From: Apostichopus japonicus
Lineage: Eukaryota > Echinodermata > Holothuroidea > Aspidochirotida > Stichopodidae
NCBI RefSeq assembly: GCF_037975245.1
Contig: NC_092568.1
Location: forward strand, 25,279,501 to 25,343,500
Length of the DNA: 64,000 nt
Direction: 5' to 3'
A program made the position numbers and the translations under genes. Positions within the stretch are counted from its first letter, which is position 1; each line of letters opens with the position of its first letter. This document shows positions 12,775 to 25,232 of the stretch, one piece after another. The notes below the pieces were generated by a model that saw only the letters and a program-made list of their open reading frames with translations, had not been told where the DNA came from and did no database searches.

Positions 12775-15700
12775 CATTACATCACTGGTGTTCATAACTC
12801 GGAAGGTAGGTTTATATGGACAACAAACATAGTCCGTACATCCATGATTTCTCTGATTGGGGAGGGGAGGGGAAGAGGGAGGTGGAGCTGGTACGGATCC
12901 TGCAAAGAGGGGCATTCCTTTAAGCCAGTGGTGTGTGACAGGGTGGAAGAATATTGATATGATAAGTTTAGCCATAGCTCATGGGGAAATGAAAAACACT
13001 ATGTCATCGGAACTTTCGGAAAATCCCACAAGTATAATAACCTGTATACAGAAGATGTCACCTTGAATCAAAATTTGCCCGGAATGTCGCCAGGAAAAGT
13101 CCCCTAAAACATGGATTCTAGAATATCGACTACAGTAAACAGGGCTCGGGCTGGTTTATCGGCTTTTTAAAGGGAGAAAATGTGGACTGTGATCTGCAAT
13201 TTGGATAAACGGCATTGCCGTATACAAAATGAAAGTCCCCCAGTTGTATATGTTAGGTAGATCTTAGTGAGAGGAAATGGACCCGGATATGCGACTGTAG
13301 AACTTGATACCCCAAACAGCCTTTTGGCATAACATTATTTTGATACAAACACTGCTATTGGTCCAGTTTGTAATTCTATAACCCTTTCAAGTTTTGGGAA
13401 ACAGTGACCCTTTAAACATCCGAGGCTCATCAGTTAAAGTGACTGGACCATATAGTCTAACACATCGTCAGCGAGCTCTTTTCCTCAGATCCAACACAAA
13501 GCTCAGTAGGAAATCATAACACAATTCATAACAAATTTGTCAAACAATGTGATGTCATCCAAAGGGTACCTGCATGCTGTGTAGTTGACACGAAGTTAAA
13601 AGAACATTTTGATTGAGTTATTGGAATTAATAAAGCCATTGATTAACATACACATTTACGCATACGTTCATATAAACTATTATTATTAGACGCAATCTTC
13701 AAATTTTTCAAAAGTAAACAAGATAATACATTACATAGTTTAAATGGTTACTTTTGGTTCAGTGTATATTGCTTTCAGTTTGCATATACTGACATACATA
13801 TTAGTAATTTGATAAGTCATCTTCAAATTTCTTTTATCTGATATAAATTCCACAGCACTCAACTGTAACTGTAAACGATACATAATTAATGTATTTGATC
13901 CAATACTTGTAAGGTATATATGTATTGAAATGGCATCACCACAGATATCTTCAAATGTCTACCAAATTTCAAAGTCCATTATTTGATTACATTCTACGCC
14001 ACACTCTAGTTGAAATTACATCAGCTAAATATATGCAATCTCTGAGATACAAACATGCCTTCGTTTCAGATTTTCTTTTTAGATAAACATTAGTTATGAA
14101 TGTTCTGAAATGGCTGTATAACTTGTAGGTCATCAGTATTTTTTTTAGCAGTTTGATGAAAACTAGCACCGCATATTATATATATAGGCCTAGTTTGTTA
14201 TTTCCTCGTTATACGAATGTAATACACATGTATGGATGGGATATCTACAGTCGAATGGTTGTGCTTTACAGTTACCATAGCAACATTTGTCGTAGAAGTT
14301 TCTGGTGTGGAAAATTTTACTTCAGGTTACAAATGCTTGCCATACAACTAGTGGCGTGCACGGAATTTCAAAGGTATATGTGCATGTGTGTAAGGTAGCC
14401 CCCCCCCCCCCCCCCATTGCGTACGCTATTGTATACAATTGTCCTGAATAAATATTTCTTCTCTAATTTTCGCAGGTTACCATCGACTTCTATATGGGAG
14501 GGAAATTTTAAATGTTGGCTACGCCGATGGAAAAACGAAATCCACCTTTCTTTTCTCGGCCGCCCTCCTTCAACCGCCATCGATTAAAATCTGTCGTTGC
14601 TGCCTTCTTATTGTCGTGTTTGGTTACGTTGTTGTGGCGGGTGTTAATTTAGAGCATGTTTGGATACGTTTATTCAAGCTACTTTATACCATGAGTATTT
14701 GTTTCCCCCATTATATCTAATAATAAATAACGCTTACTTAACATATTTCTGTGTCTTTCATACGTTTGAACATAGATGTCTCAGTTATCTTATTCGGTTT
14801 CTTGATTAGTTTCATCCTCAGCTATATATCCTTTACAACTCACGATACAACCTCACAACCATTCGAAATGAACTTTCTCACTTCGACGTCCATGTTATGT
14901 TATTAAAAAAAGGTAATACAAATAGAAATGAGAGTTCTTGTCTTGTTTTTCATAGTTCAGTCTTGGGTGTGGATACGTCAAGGGCAGAGCCCTTTCCGAT
15001 TGGGTAATGTAACTGGCTGGGGTTCAAAGCACTAAATTACTTTATGAGAAAGAAATACCCTTAAATTCCCCCGAGCCCTTGTGTGGGCGAGTCCACTACA
15101 GCATTCACACAGCCCTCGTTTCTCTGGTTGCGATTTTGAGACTCTCAAGAGTTCTTGTGAGGTTGAAATGGGGGGGGGGGGTGTAAAATGCAGCAGCAGT
15201 GTTAAAGTTCTCCGGGCTGAATAAACTGCTACTATTAGCATGATCAAGACAAAGCGCCACCCCACCCCCCGCCAACACCTCAAAATTCAAGGGGCTCCCC
15301 ACATTCTTACGCATACAGCACATGCATGTGTGGTGTAGCCAGCTCTTGGAACACGAAAAGCAGAAAATTCAGAACAATTTGTTTTACATTTTCTAAATTT
15401 ATATTGAATCGATTGCTTCGGTGATGGACATTACGTAAATACGTTCAAAGTGACGACCATATCTGGCAATGTCACAATGATGTAGTGAAAAAGTATCAAA
15501 AGGCAATTTCAGCTCAACTGCCACGGTGAAAAAGACTTAGTAGCCCTAACCGTCTATTCACTTCTGTCAAGTACTTCTGAAAAAAACCTTTACAGCACGC
15601 TAAAATTGGGGGGGGGGGGGAGACCTGTGACTGCCCGGTTCTTATCAATAATGGAGTTACAGTTCTACGTCTCACAGAGCAAGGACTAATCGGCTTGATG

Positions 15701-16600
15701 AAGAAGTAAAATCAAACCATATGCGGGAACAAAAACTCAATCACTATTCATGCAATGACACACTTGATTAACTCCCCCCCCCCCCCTTACCATTGCTACG
15801 TACTATTGTTTATCGTCGTCCTGGTTGTTTGTGCTCAAGCCTTTATATCTCAGCCAGTCGTTATTTTCATTCTTGCAGAGCCTATTCTATTAATCAAATA
15901 AAACTCTTTGAGATGAGGGTAACATGATCTGTTTCAACTAACCCATGACTAAACAAACAGCCACGTGACAGGCCTATATAATAAAACAAATCCAAGACAA
16001 GGAGTGAAACTAGATGACTCGTTCCACAGAATTCTTCTCCACGTTTAACGCGTGGTGAAGACCACGGTCACAATCAGGAAATTATTTACTTCCTGGCAGG
16101 AACTGATGCCATAAGCTAGCTAGCCCATCACATGACTAACGAACAGAGCATGGCAGGTAACGAATCTACTTCACAACTTCCAAGTAATATCTATGGAACC
16201 TTCCAACTACTTTTTAACCACGACTGACCTTCCAATGTTAAAGGGATACTTATCTATTGCAACTAGTTTATATACCTTCCTTTTCGTTTACAATAGTTAC
16301 CCAAGACACGAAAACCAAACGTCTTAATTGATTTCATCTCAACCCTGCTTCTCTTGCAACGGGTGTGTGTGACCATGTGATCATCGTCAAATGTGTATCA
16401 AGAGTCCTTCGAAGGGGAATAGATATTACACACATGATCTCGTTAGAGAGGTGCGTCCACTGGATCAGCCTATAACAATATGAACCTGCCCCTCTCCCTT
16501 TTCGATGAAAGTTCTCACTACTGTAAACTACGATATGATAGTTCAAATGTAACACGAATAATACCTTTCCAGTTCCTGGTTTTTATGGATCGTTAACTGC
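12775..16600. other. intergenic / possible 3' UTR of the preceding gene
   Basis: No coding exon is recognised. The stretch holds a dispersed repeat (13355-13555), G/C homopolymer runs at 14400-14415, 15171-15180, 15608-15620 and 15775-15786, and AT-rich sequence. The first part may be 3' UTR of the peptide gene ending at 12774. Confidence 0.35.
13355..13555 (+). repeat. dispersed repeat, copy C
   Basis: This block is similar to 59310-59520 in the same orientation. Shared runs include 'ctgctat.ggtcca', 'gtgactggac..atagtctaacac' and 'cctcag.t.caacacaaa'. It is internally partly palindromic (TTGGTCCAGT and ACTGGACCA). I cannot assign a class. Confidence 0.55.
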
Positions 16601-19600
16601 GGTACTGACCAGATAACAGACGAAAAATGAGATCCATATTTTATTGACCATATCTCTTCAGGGTTGACACCCCCCCCCAAAAAAAAGCACAAGATGCAGA
16701 TGAGTAAAACAAATGTCAAGTACTCAAGGGTGTACCCATGTACAACATACGTAAGTTAAGTTCAAAACATCTGTACATCTTGGTATCTATGGATATTCAC
16801 ACTTGCTAAAATCATTGAATATTTACACCTCACACCTATCTGATACAATCAGGTTCTAGATTGCGGTCAAGGAAAGTTTACAAGTGAGATTTAGCGGCAC
16901 TCAATATTGTGAGGGGGTCTATTGCTAGGGTGAAGAATGTAAAGGCAGGAATTTGTTTTGGTAGAGGCAGTAGCCGTAACAATGTGCAATCCAACTTGAG
17001 TATACCACCAACGAAAAGTGAGAATGTGGCAAGATATGCAACTAAAACAGCTTGTAAAGGAAGTTCCTGGTTAAAAAAGGCAACCATGATACATAGTATT
17101 TAGGAGGCAATTGAACATTGTGTTGCTAGGGTACAGGTCTGCCCATGCAGTTTGCAGGGTCCTTCTGTTGCTACGGTACATAGCAACCCAAACAAAGCAT
17201 GGAAGGGCCTTTTACTAGACATGACATACTCCCACCTAACCACTGTGCCTGCCTCTTTCTTGGAAAGAAACGTTTCCCACAAATGTTAACGTGATCTGTC
17301 TTCATACTTTCTCTTCGGTCAATGCAATCTGTGATAAATGTTTCCTTTAATTTGCTCCAACAGAATCTTTAACCCACTAGTCTTTCCCTACATACTGTAA
17401 TTGATCTGATGTTTACAGAAAGGTCAGGAATCACTCAAAACAAAATATTATGTCTACTGTTTGGTGAACTGCATTCCAACTAATCCTTTGGTTTACTTTT
17501 ACAATTAAAGACAACCAGCATATTCAATCATCAACAGTTTTGTAATTGTCTGTGTATTGACTTCTGAACAAAATGGAAGAGGTACCATCATATCACTTTT
17601 AATTCTATTTACATCTTCCACACACTATAGAAAAAAACCAAAGATAAAACAAAAACACAGGACTAATCTATTTCCATTGAAGTGATGCTAACATGCTAGA
17701 GGCCCACCTTACCTTTCCATACTTACACCTAGAGCAAAACGTACTTGCCTCCAGTGTGTGCAAGCAAGGCAAGCACATGGGAGTGACCAGCAGGTCAGCT
17801 GACCAATCAGGTGATTGAGGAAGAAATGGGAAGAAACAAGATGTGAGTAAAGACCAACCAAAATAAGAATCTGAACAGGAAAGCAAGATGTGAGCCCCTT
17901 TAGACATTTAGAAATGAATGAATGTTTGAACTATCACCTTTTCTCATTTGGTTGTTTGGGATACATATTCCTGAACGGAAGTTGGCAATTTTGCATAATA
18001 CTGCCTTTGTATTTTCTGTAGGAAGGCCCTTTTAAATTCCACAACAGATATAAATTATTCAAATATTCTGGAGATAGTTGTACTATCAGTAGTCACAAGG
18101 CAGGTTTCTTGCTTTCAAGTCCAAATTACAAAAGTTAAAGAAAGTTACTCCCTTAATAGCTTTGTACACTGACAGTGTGAACAAAAACGAACGTTTCAAA
18201 CCCTTACAATACAACATACAGTAATTGTAATGTGTTTCTTCATAAACAGTTGTCACTGTTAAGATAAATATTTTGTCTTGTAAACACAACTTACAGAAAG
18301 CGTTGCATGTAAATCAATTTTACAAAGAGGAAACTGCAAACAATTAAGTTATGTAGTGCATATTCAATCCCTTTTGTCTCATATTCAACATCATTCCCAT
18401 AAAAATAGAACATTAGCATGATAGCTTCTACTGTCTGCTTACTCAAAGCCTGTTAATATAATAACAGTCCAACACACAGAGAATAAGTACAAGCAGGAAA
18501 TGGACACTTAAAGATAAACTACGTTCTCAAACTTCTGCAGCAACTGGAGGAAAATGAAAACTCCAGAGTAATGCAATGTTCTGTATCTTTTGAGCTCCTT
18601 CCTAGACCTAGGCTTTTCTTATGACTATTTAACAGGTATAATTGCCACTGGTCATGTTTTATCCCTCTCTCCTTACCTAGTGTATATGAGGACTGCCAAC
18701 AGTAATCCTTCCTCCTACAAAAAGGAACAAAATGCTAACATTAATAGACAGAGGTTCTTAAGACAAAGGGGAGGAACTATCTGCTTACAGACAACGTGTA
18801 GAATCCCTTCTGTACGTCACCAAAATGTTGTTCATTGAATGCACGTACTAAGATGTGATGGTAATCAGAAAATTCTGTTTTGGGGTGCTTCACAACAAGC
18901 AAAGATTTTTCTTTAATGGAAAACTCAAAATAGACCAGCATTCTTTGTATACAGGTAACAAATGTCCAACAAGTTTGTTGAAATTGCCATGTGTTGGCAG
19001 AAATTTCTTCATATGGGACACAGATTGCATCTCCAAAGATCATTTCAGACACTGAAGTCAGGATATCATACTATTTCTGAAATATCACAAACTAATTTTG
19101 GCATTTCTTTCAAAAGTCTGAAATAGTTAAGTCTTGAGGTTTGGTCTAGCCAGGGATATTCTATCAACCAAAGCCTTGCAAGCAGAGAGTTCCTTCAGTA
19201 ATTGTTGTTTAATAAGCTACAGAAGGATATGAAAACTTCTGTTTTATATACAACTGAGAGTGGGAGTTTCACAACTGTGCCTGATTAAAGATAATTTTTC
19301 CAGTCTGCTATCTGACTGACATCAGATGACTGATACAAGGGGTAAAGGTCAAACAACTTTCTAAATTGAAGTTGTGCCAATAACCTAAGGACACAGATTC
19401 AATCACACCTTCTGAAAACTATAATATATATCTTTTACCTTGTGTCCCTGGCAGTATCTTTAATTCCTATTTTGGCTAAAGCCACTTTATTAACAAAAGA
19501 ATATACCAAAATGCACATAAGATAAAGTAAATGAGAAGAAACCAACGACTGAACCAAAAAGACTTTGAGGCCTCTTAAATAAAATCATCTCTACACTTTT

Positions 19601-20554
19601 TTCCTTTCAATTACACACCTTTAGGTTGTCAATTATATATTCTGCTCTTTTTTATTTTTTTTATATTTTGTATTGATGTTCTTTGATATATTGTTCTTTT
19701 GTTTTTTTGTGAATATACAAAACACGTTATGTAATATGTACAGTTTGGATGTTTTAAGTATCCACTTAGGTATTTAAAATTACTAAACATGACATAGGAT
19801 GCAAAGTCATTCACTCATGTAACTGAGCAAAAACAAATACCTGTACAAAACAAAAAACAAAAAAAAACTGAACTCTCACACTCCCAAAAAATTAAAAATA
19901 CAGTAACAAAGAATACCGACCAAAAAATTAAGTGGCAAAGGGCATCCATCAAAATATTCAACCTCTCCCTCTCACGAAGAGACTTCACCTGCAAGAAAGC
20001 AAAAGAGAACCTCATAAAGAAAGATTAAGATGTGTTCTTTACAAGGGTGCATATGAATTACAGAAGAGCTACATCCAATATGAATGTTGAATGTAACTCC
20101 TCATCAACTTAGATATAACATTCTATTATTGTCCTCTCAGTACATATTACACAATGTCTACTGAGTCCATGTGGCCTAAAATATGGCATCTTTCTCCTCT
20201 GTGTAAGATTTTGACGGTTCGGGACGTCGGTGTCCTCTCAAAAGTGTGCTCCATCGTTTACAATTTATGCAAAAACCACTCTGATACAACTTTACATGAT
20301 AAACATATATACGACATTATATGCCAGTGTCTTCTGTACAGTACTTTGTTCCATGATCATAAAGTCAAATAGATCTGCATGCATCTGTCTTAACATGCAA
20401 TAGTTTTCTTCTTCTACAGTACTGCCGAAATGTTAACACACTGAGTAGTAGAAATACAGACCATTTTGCAAGTAGTTTATAAAAGATATGAGTGCCCTCT
20501 GTACTATTATTTGTTCTATTTCACTATTCTTCTTCTTCTTCCATATTTCAATCT
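16600..20554 (-). other. region downstream of CREBZF, probable 3' UTR in part
   Basis: This stretch follows the CREBZF stop on the minus strand. It carries several minus-strand AATAAA signals, for example at about 19485 and 19645, and another near 16635. It has few repeats and no recognisable exon. How much is transcribed as CREBZF 3' UTR cannot be decided by eye; the nearer signals would give a UTR of roughly 0.9-1.1 kb. Confidence 0.4.
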
Positions 20555-23429
20555 TCATTCATCCTCCTCCTCCTCCTTGATGAAAGCTGCCTCTGCTCTC
20601 CTGCTACAACTTCTACAAAACTCCAGTGAGACCTTCTTATCCCTCACGTGCAGACAGACACCTTTGAGATCACTGGAGGCCTTCTCCCTCAATGCATCTT
20701 CATATAAGGCACTCTTTTGACGAGAGCTCGACCTACTGCTCACAGAGTATCTTGCTGTTTGTGTCTCGATAGTTTCAAGACACACTCGATTTGTTACCTT
20801 CGCTGACTTTGTGAGGCCCTTTGTGAGTTTATGTCGTTTGGCAGGCCCCTCTTTACCAACAGAAGGGCATGGTCTTTTATTCTCAATGCCTGCAGTGGAC
20901 TGTTTAGGAGTTGCTAAATCACCAATAGAGCTGTGAAATGAAAGACTAGTTGCCTTAACGTTCTTTAACAGACTGGAAAGTTCACTTTGATTGGCCAGCA
21001 CTCCCTTCAGATATTCCACTTCTGACTCCAAACTGGTTACCTGACTTTTCAGGTTACACTGATCTATTTTAAGCTCTTCGTTCTCCTGGGAGAGATCTGT
21101 GACCATCTTCTCCAGGTCTGACATTTGCTGTTTCTTTTTCTGTCTGTTCAGCTTAGCCATTATGGCGTTACGATTCGGCCCAAAGTGTATTTGCTCCGTC
21201 CCATCTTTGCCTGGCAATATCATCACTGTCTCAGGGGTAGACGAGGACACATTTGATTGTGAAAATGCATTCGGTTTTTGGAGCTGGGAATCGGTAATCT
21301 CCAGAAGATTTGAGAGTTTTTCTTTCTTCTTCTGTTCTCGGCTTAACCTTTTTAGCACAGCAACTTCTTCATCCTCTCCATCCATGTCTGTGTCATCGAC
21401 GTTCACTATATTCGGAAATGAGCCCAGGCATGGCTCCTCCTTCGATGTGGATGACAGCATACCCGATATATCGCCTTCTAGTGATTCCATGGTTGATATT
21501 AAATCAGGGAACAGAATGTCTTCATCATTGTCATAAGGTGGACTCATGGTAATAGATCCAAGTTCCATCTGAAACAAAAGAAGAAGAACGTACTTAATCT
21601 GGAGTAATTTCACATTTCAATCAAGTTCCAATTAATTACTTTTTGTTGAATGTCAGCAACCTAATACAATGCATGGCAACCCCATTCTGCAATCACCCAG
21701 TACTTGGGCTTAGCAGTGCACATTACCTATCCACACTGATCTGCTCACTGAAATTCAATTAATTTCTGGCTCTTCTTCCCCATACATGTACTACACACGC
21801 CCCTCTACGTTGTAATTTATACACCTTTCCGGCAGAAACAATACAACACTCTCTCAACATAGTACACAGAACTGTTCACCCAGGTTGCAACTAAGCATGC
21901 TATTTCTTCTCATGAACTGCTGTGTAGGCCTTAACACTGATCTTAAAGCATGCAGAATGTTGACAAAGATAAAACAGAACATCTGTAAATAATGATTGTT
22001 ACTGTTTGACACAAATATAGCAACAATCATGAATCACAGTGACAGTCTATCAACATAGAGTGATTCACTAGCAAATGTCACATGAACAAACTACCACAAT
22101 GACTGCATTATTAGTAATGTTCCTCATAGCTTCATTACATTAATAGTAATAAAACTAAGTTGTTGGATGTCGCAATGCCTTGGTACAATTGCCTAGTGGC
22201 AGAGTTCCATCACTAAAGCTCCTCTGTGAAGAAAATTAAAGGTAAAATTCAAAGATTGCTGGATATCACAAAATACGACACCAATGTTACGGAAAAAGTC
22301 ATTCAACTTTCTGCTTGTCTAAATAATGTGTTTATTATCCTGTCTTTATGTAAAATGGTTTGAATTATTTTCTATTACAACATGTAATAGAATTTGAGAA
22401 GGCTAGTGTCGCTATGTACAATGTTGACTTCAATGATGCCCGTCAGCAAGTTAAACAATGTGGTAACTTTGTATTCATGAAGTAGTTTATTATTTTGCAT
22501 AAGTAGCTAATAATTTTATAGAAATAATGGCAATTGGCAAAACACACAAAATATGTCTCAAAGTTAACATTTCAGTTAACAAATATACCAAGATACTAAT
22601 ATTTTGTCATCATGAAGTTTCTGCAAAGAATCTTCCGTCTTCCCTGGATACCAACAAAAACTACTTACTACGATCTTTTACAACTGCTGTTACAAATTCT
22701 ACAAGGAAAACAAGTGAAGCAACTTTTCCTTCATTTTTCCTTTGGTGGATTAATAACCTCTCTGTGATTGTTACTCCAAATTTATCATGACCACCTCAAA
22801 CCAATAATACCAAATGGTCTGTCCATTTACAAGTACTTTTAACCTGTTAACCCAATGACATTTTGTCTAGTCTCTAGACATACCAGGTTCTAGACATCTT
22901 TATGGTGATCACTTTGATGATTGCTGTCGTCTCTGTATTGTATCAAAAGAAAAGAAATCTTTACAAATATTAATACTTCACTTCACTGAAATAGTACCTT
23001 CTTTCAAATGAATTTCGCCCATCGTTTAAGATGGCTAGGCTATGAAAAACATTCTAAAGAACATTGAAAATTACATTGTCACCATTCAAAATAATTTGCA
23101 TGCCATATCCTAAACAGGTAGGCATAAATACCCACAAAATATACTTTCCAAACCTGTTTGCATACTTAAGATGTTTATTAAATTGTAATGTGACGAATTC
23201 GTTGAAAAACTACCAGTCGAGTTCTTAAGTTATAAGTGGGCCGTCATTCACCCCAACATGCTACGTACAATATACTGCTACACTGCGTAAAAACGGCTCT
23301 ACTGTAAGGAAAACCTAACGTTTTGTCTAACGAAAGCAACGTTAGGCTAACGACGACAGACATAGCCTATACTATACTGTAGCTAGATACTTCACAATAC
23401 AAGTCGCAAAAATATGAATTACGTACCAT
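20555..23429 (-). CDS. CREBZF: CREBZF (Zhangfei)-like bZIP transcription factor
   Basis: The main coding exon is 20555-21568 (337 codons plus stop). The previous exon ends exactly in ATG at 23427-23429 before donor GTACGT, and the main exon also begins with ATG after a TTTGTTTCAG acceptor, so the product is Met-Met-Glu-Leu, 338 residues. No earlier in-frame ATG precedes the exon-1 ATG back to a stop. The N-terminus is acidic. The bZIP lies at about residues 131-195: a basic stretch N-R-N-A-I-M-A-K-L-N-R-Q-K-K-K, then a leucine zipper. The last 35 residues contain GVCLHVRDKKVSLEFC, which matches the conserved CREBZF C-terminus. The family represses or modulates other bZIPs (ATF4, CREB3-type) in the nucleus. 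The (D/E)HxY host-cell-factor-1 binding motif of vertebrate CREBZF is not visible. The protein ends in an acidic K-E-E-E-E-D-E tail. It is head-to-head with the DMAC1-like gene. Confidence 0.9.
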
Positions 23430-23794
23430 TTTAATTGATTTTAGATGTATTTTATGGTTGACGTGAGTATCTTGAACGACCAAAGACTTGCTTGATTTTT
23501 CGTGATTTCTTCACTTCCTAAGCAACGTATAATTTTCGGTCCAAAATGGGGTACATCAGGCGGTGAAACAAAAGATACTGAAATCGTTGCCAAATCGTTG
23601 GTGTGTCGTTTTACGATGGCGCTAAGCTAGAATATTTTCGCTTGTCATGGCCACTACAGCGTTACTCAGATTGCGCAATACTGATTAAACAACGATCCTT
23701 GGAAGCTGGCTAGCCGCTTGTTAGTAATAGTAGTTGAAGCAGCTCCCTGGTTGCAGTCAAAATCTTATTGAAGCCTACAGAAAGTAAAGTACAT
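23430..23794. promoter_or_regulatory. probable bidirectional promoter, CREBZF / DMAC1-like
   Basis: This interval separates the CREBZF exon 1 (minus) from a candidate plus-strand 5' UTR exon ending at about 23794 (acat|GTGAGT). It contains a perfect C/EBP-type palindrome ATTGCGCAAT at 23670-23679. A GACGTCA-like half site (TTGACGTGAG, about 23459) lies on the CREBZF side. The exact start sites are not readable from sequence, and the first exon of each gene must overlap this interval. Confidence 0.5.
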
Positions 23795-25232
23795 GTGAGT
23801 AAAATCGGTAACAAATCTCTCTATGGCGGAACCATAAACACCATCTTCATACACAGGAGCTTAAATATCCATCACAGCTCGTTGGTTTAACTATGTGTAA
23901 CACTAACAGTAACACTAAAGTTAAAGTTAGGCCCGAGGCCTAACTAAAGTTTAGGCTGATGGCATGAATTGTCTAGGCCAGGCCTAGGCCATGTGTTTAA
24001 ACGGAGGGTTGCATTTTGATGGCCTCTGATTGTTTTGGTGGTTTTTGGATGATGTTCAAATGCTCAACTTGAACTTCATTACACCTCATCCTGAAACAGG
24101 TTTATTGCCCAAAGTATAAAAAATTCTGCCAAAAACAAATTGGCAGAAGGTAACTCGGAGTCTCCAAATTTATAATTAAGTTAAAAGATGTTTCCATGTT
24201 GTAATGCAGCCGATGAAATTATTCAATGATCTGAGATGCCTCAATCTGTGAGTCATAGAATTAATTGTAAGCAATCCAAGCTTATGAATAGGAGTAAAAC
24301 TGCTTCTATGCACAGAAGGCCAAACAGATTAACCTGTAAATCTCCATGGCTATTTTACAAATTTGTGGTATTCTTAGGACAGTAAATAAAATCTGGGACA
24401 TTTCTGGGGGCACATTTAATCCGGAGATGGTACATGAAATCTATGAATTATCCCCAGAAATCAGGGATGTCTGGCCACATCATGGTTATTCACCAAGGAA
24501 AACTTGAATGTTCAAATTTGATGTTCAAAGCAGTTTTGGAGGCTCTGAACTCTATATCATAGAAAAGACTATGGTTCCTGATATGCAAAAACTGCTATAA
24601 ATATCTGCACTTGTATAGTGATTTATCCATTTTGTAAAGCATTTCACTATTTTCATAATAATTGTTCATAATTGGTTAGACTGAGTGACAACAGTCATTG
24701 CAAATAAGTTGAAAATATCTAGACTTTGTTTATACATGTTTCAATTTTGTATAGATATAAATTGATGCCATTAAAAAAAAACTTGATGAAGCCTTGCATT
24801 CATAGTTCATAGATAGCTCTTAGTGAAGATTGTGTATCACATTTCAAGGGCACATAAACACATAGATTATGAAAGAAATTTAAAGACCTATAAAGAACAT
24901 TAACCATGATAACATTTCAAACCACTCTATTTTGGTTATCTTGCAAATTCAAGTTAGCTTCTAACAGATATATTTAGATATCAAAACAAGATGATCAATA
25001 GGGTGTTCCCCTAGTCGCTTGAATGTTGTCTTCTTTGTAAACATACATTGTTTACCACTGTAACATCCCATAACTCTAAGGACAACATGTTTTATGTTAA
25101 CTTTCAAACCAACTGATATAATTCTAGATAATATTCCAGAACTAATTTCAGATTCTGCATTGCATTATTCTCTGTTCTCTCTCTTGTTTCTTCAAAACTG
25201 CTAACAGAAACTTCCACTATTAGGAACAAATC

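Noticed and set aside
21099-21552. 145- and 80-codon plus-strand frames over the CREBZF exon
   Set aside because: Antisense shadows of the CREBZF coding exon.
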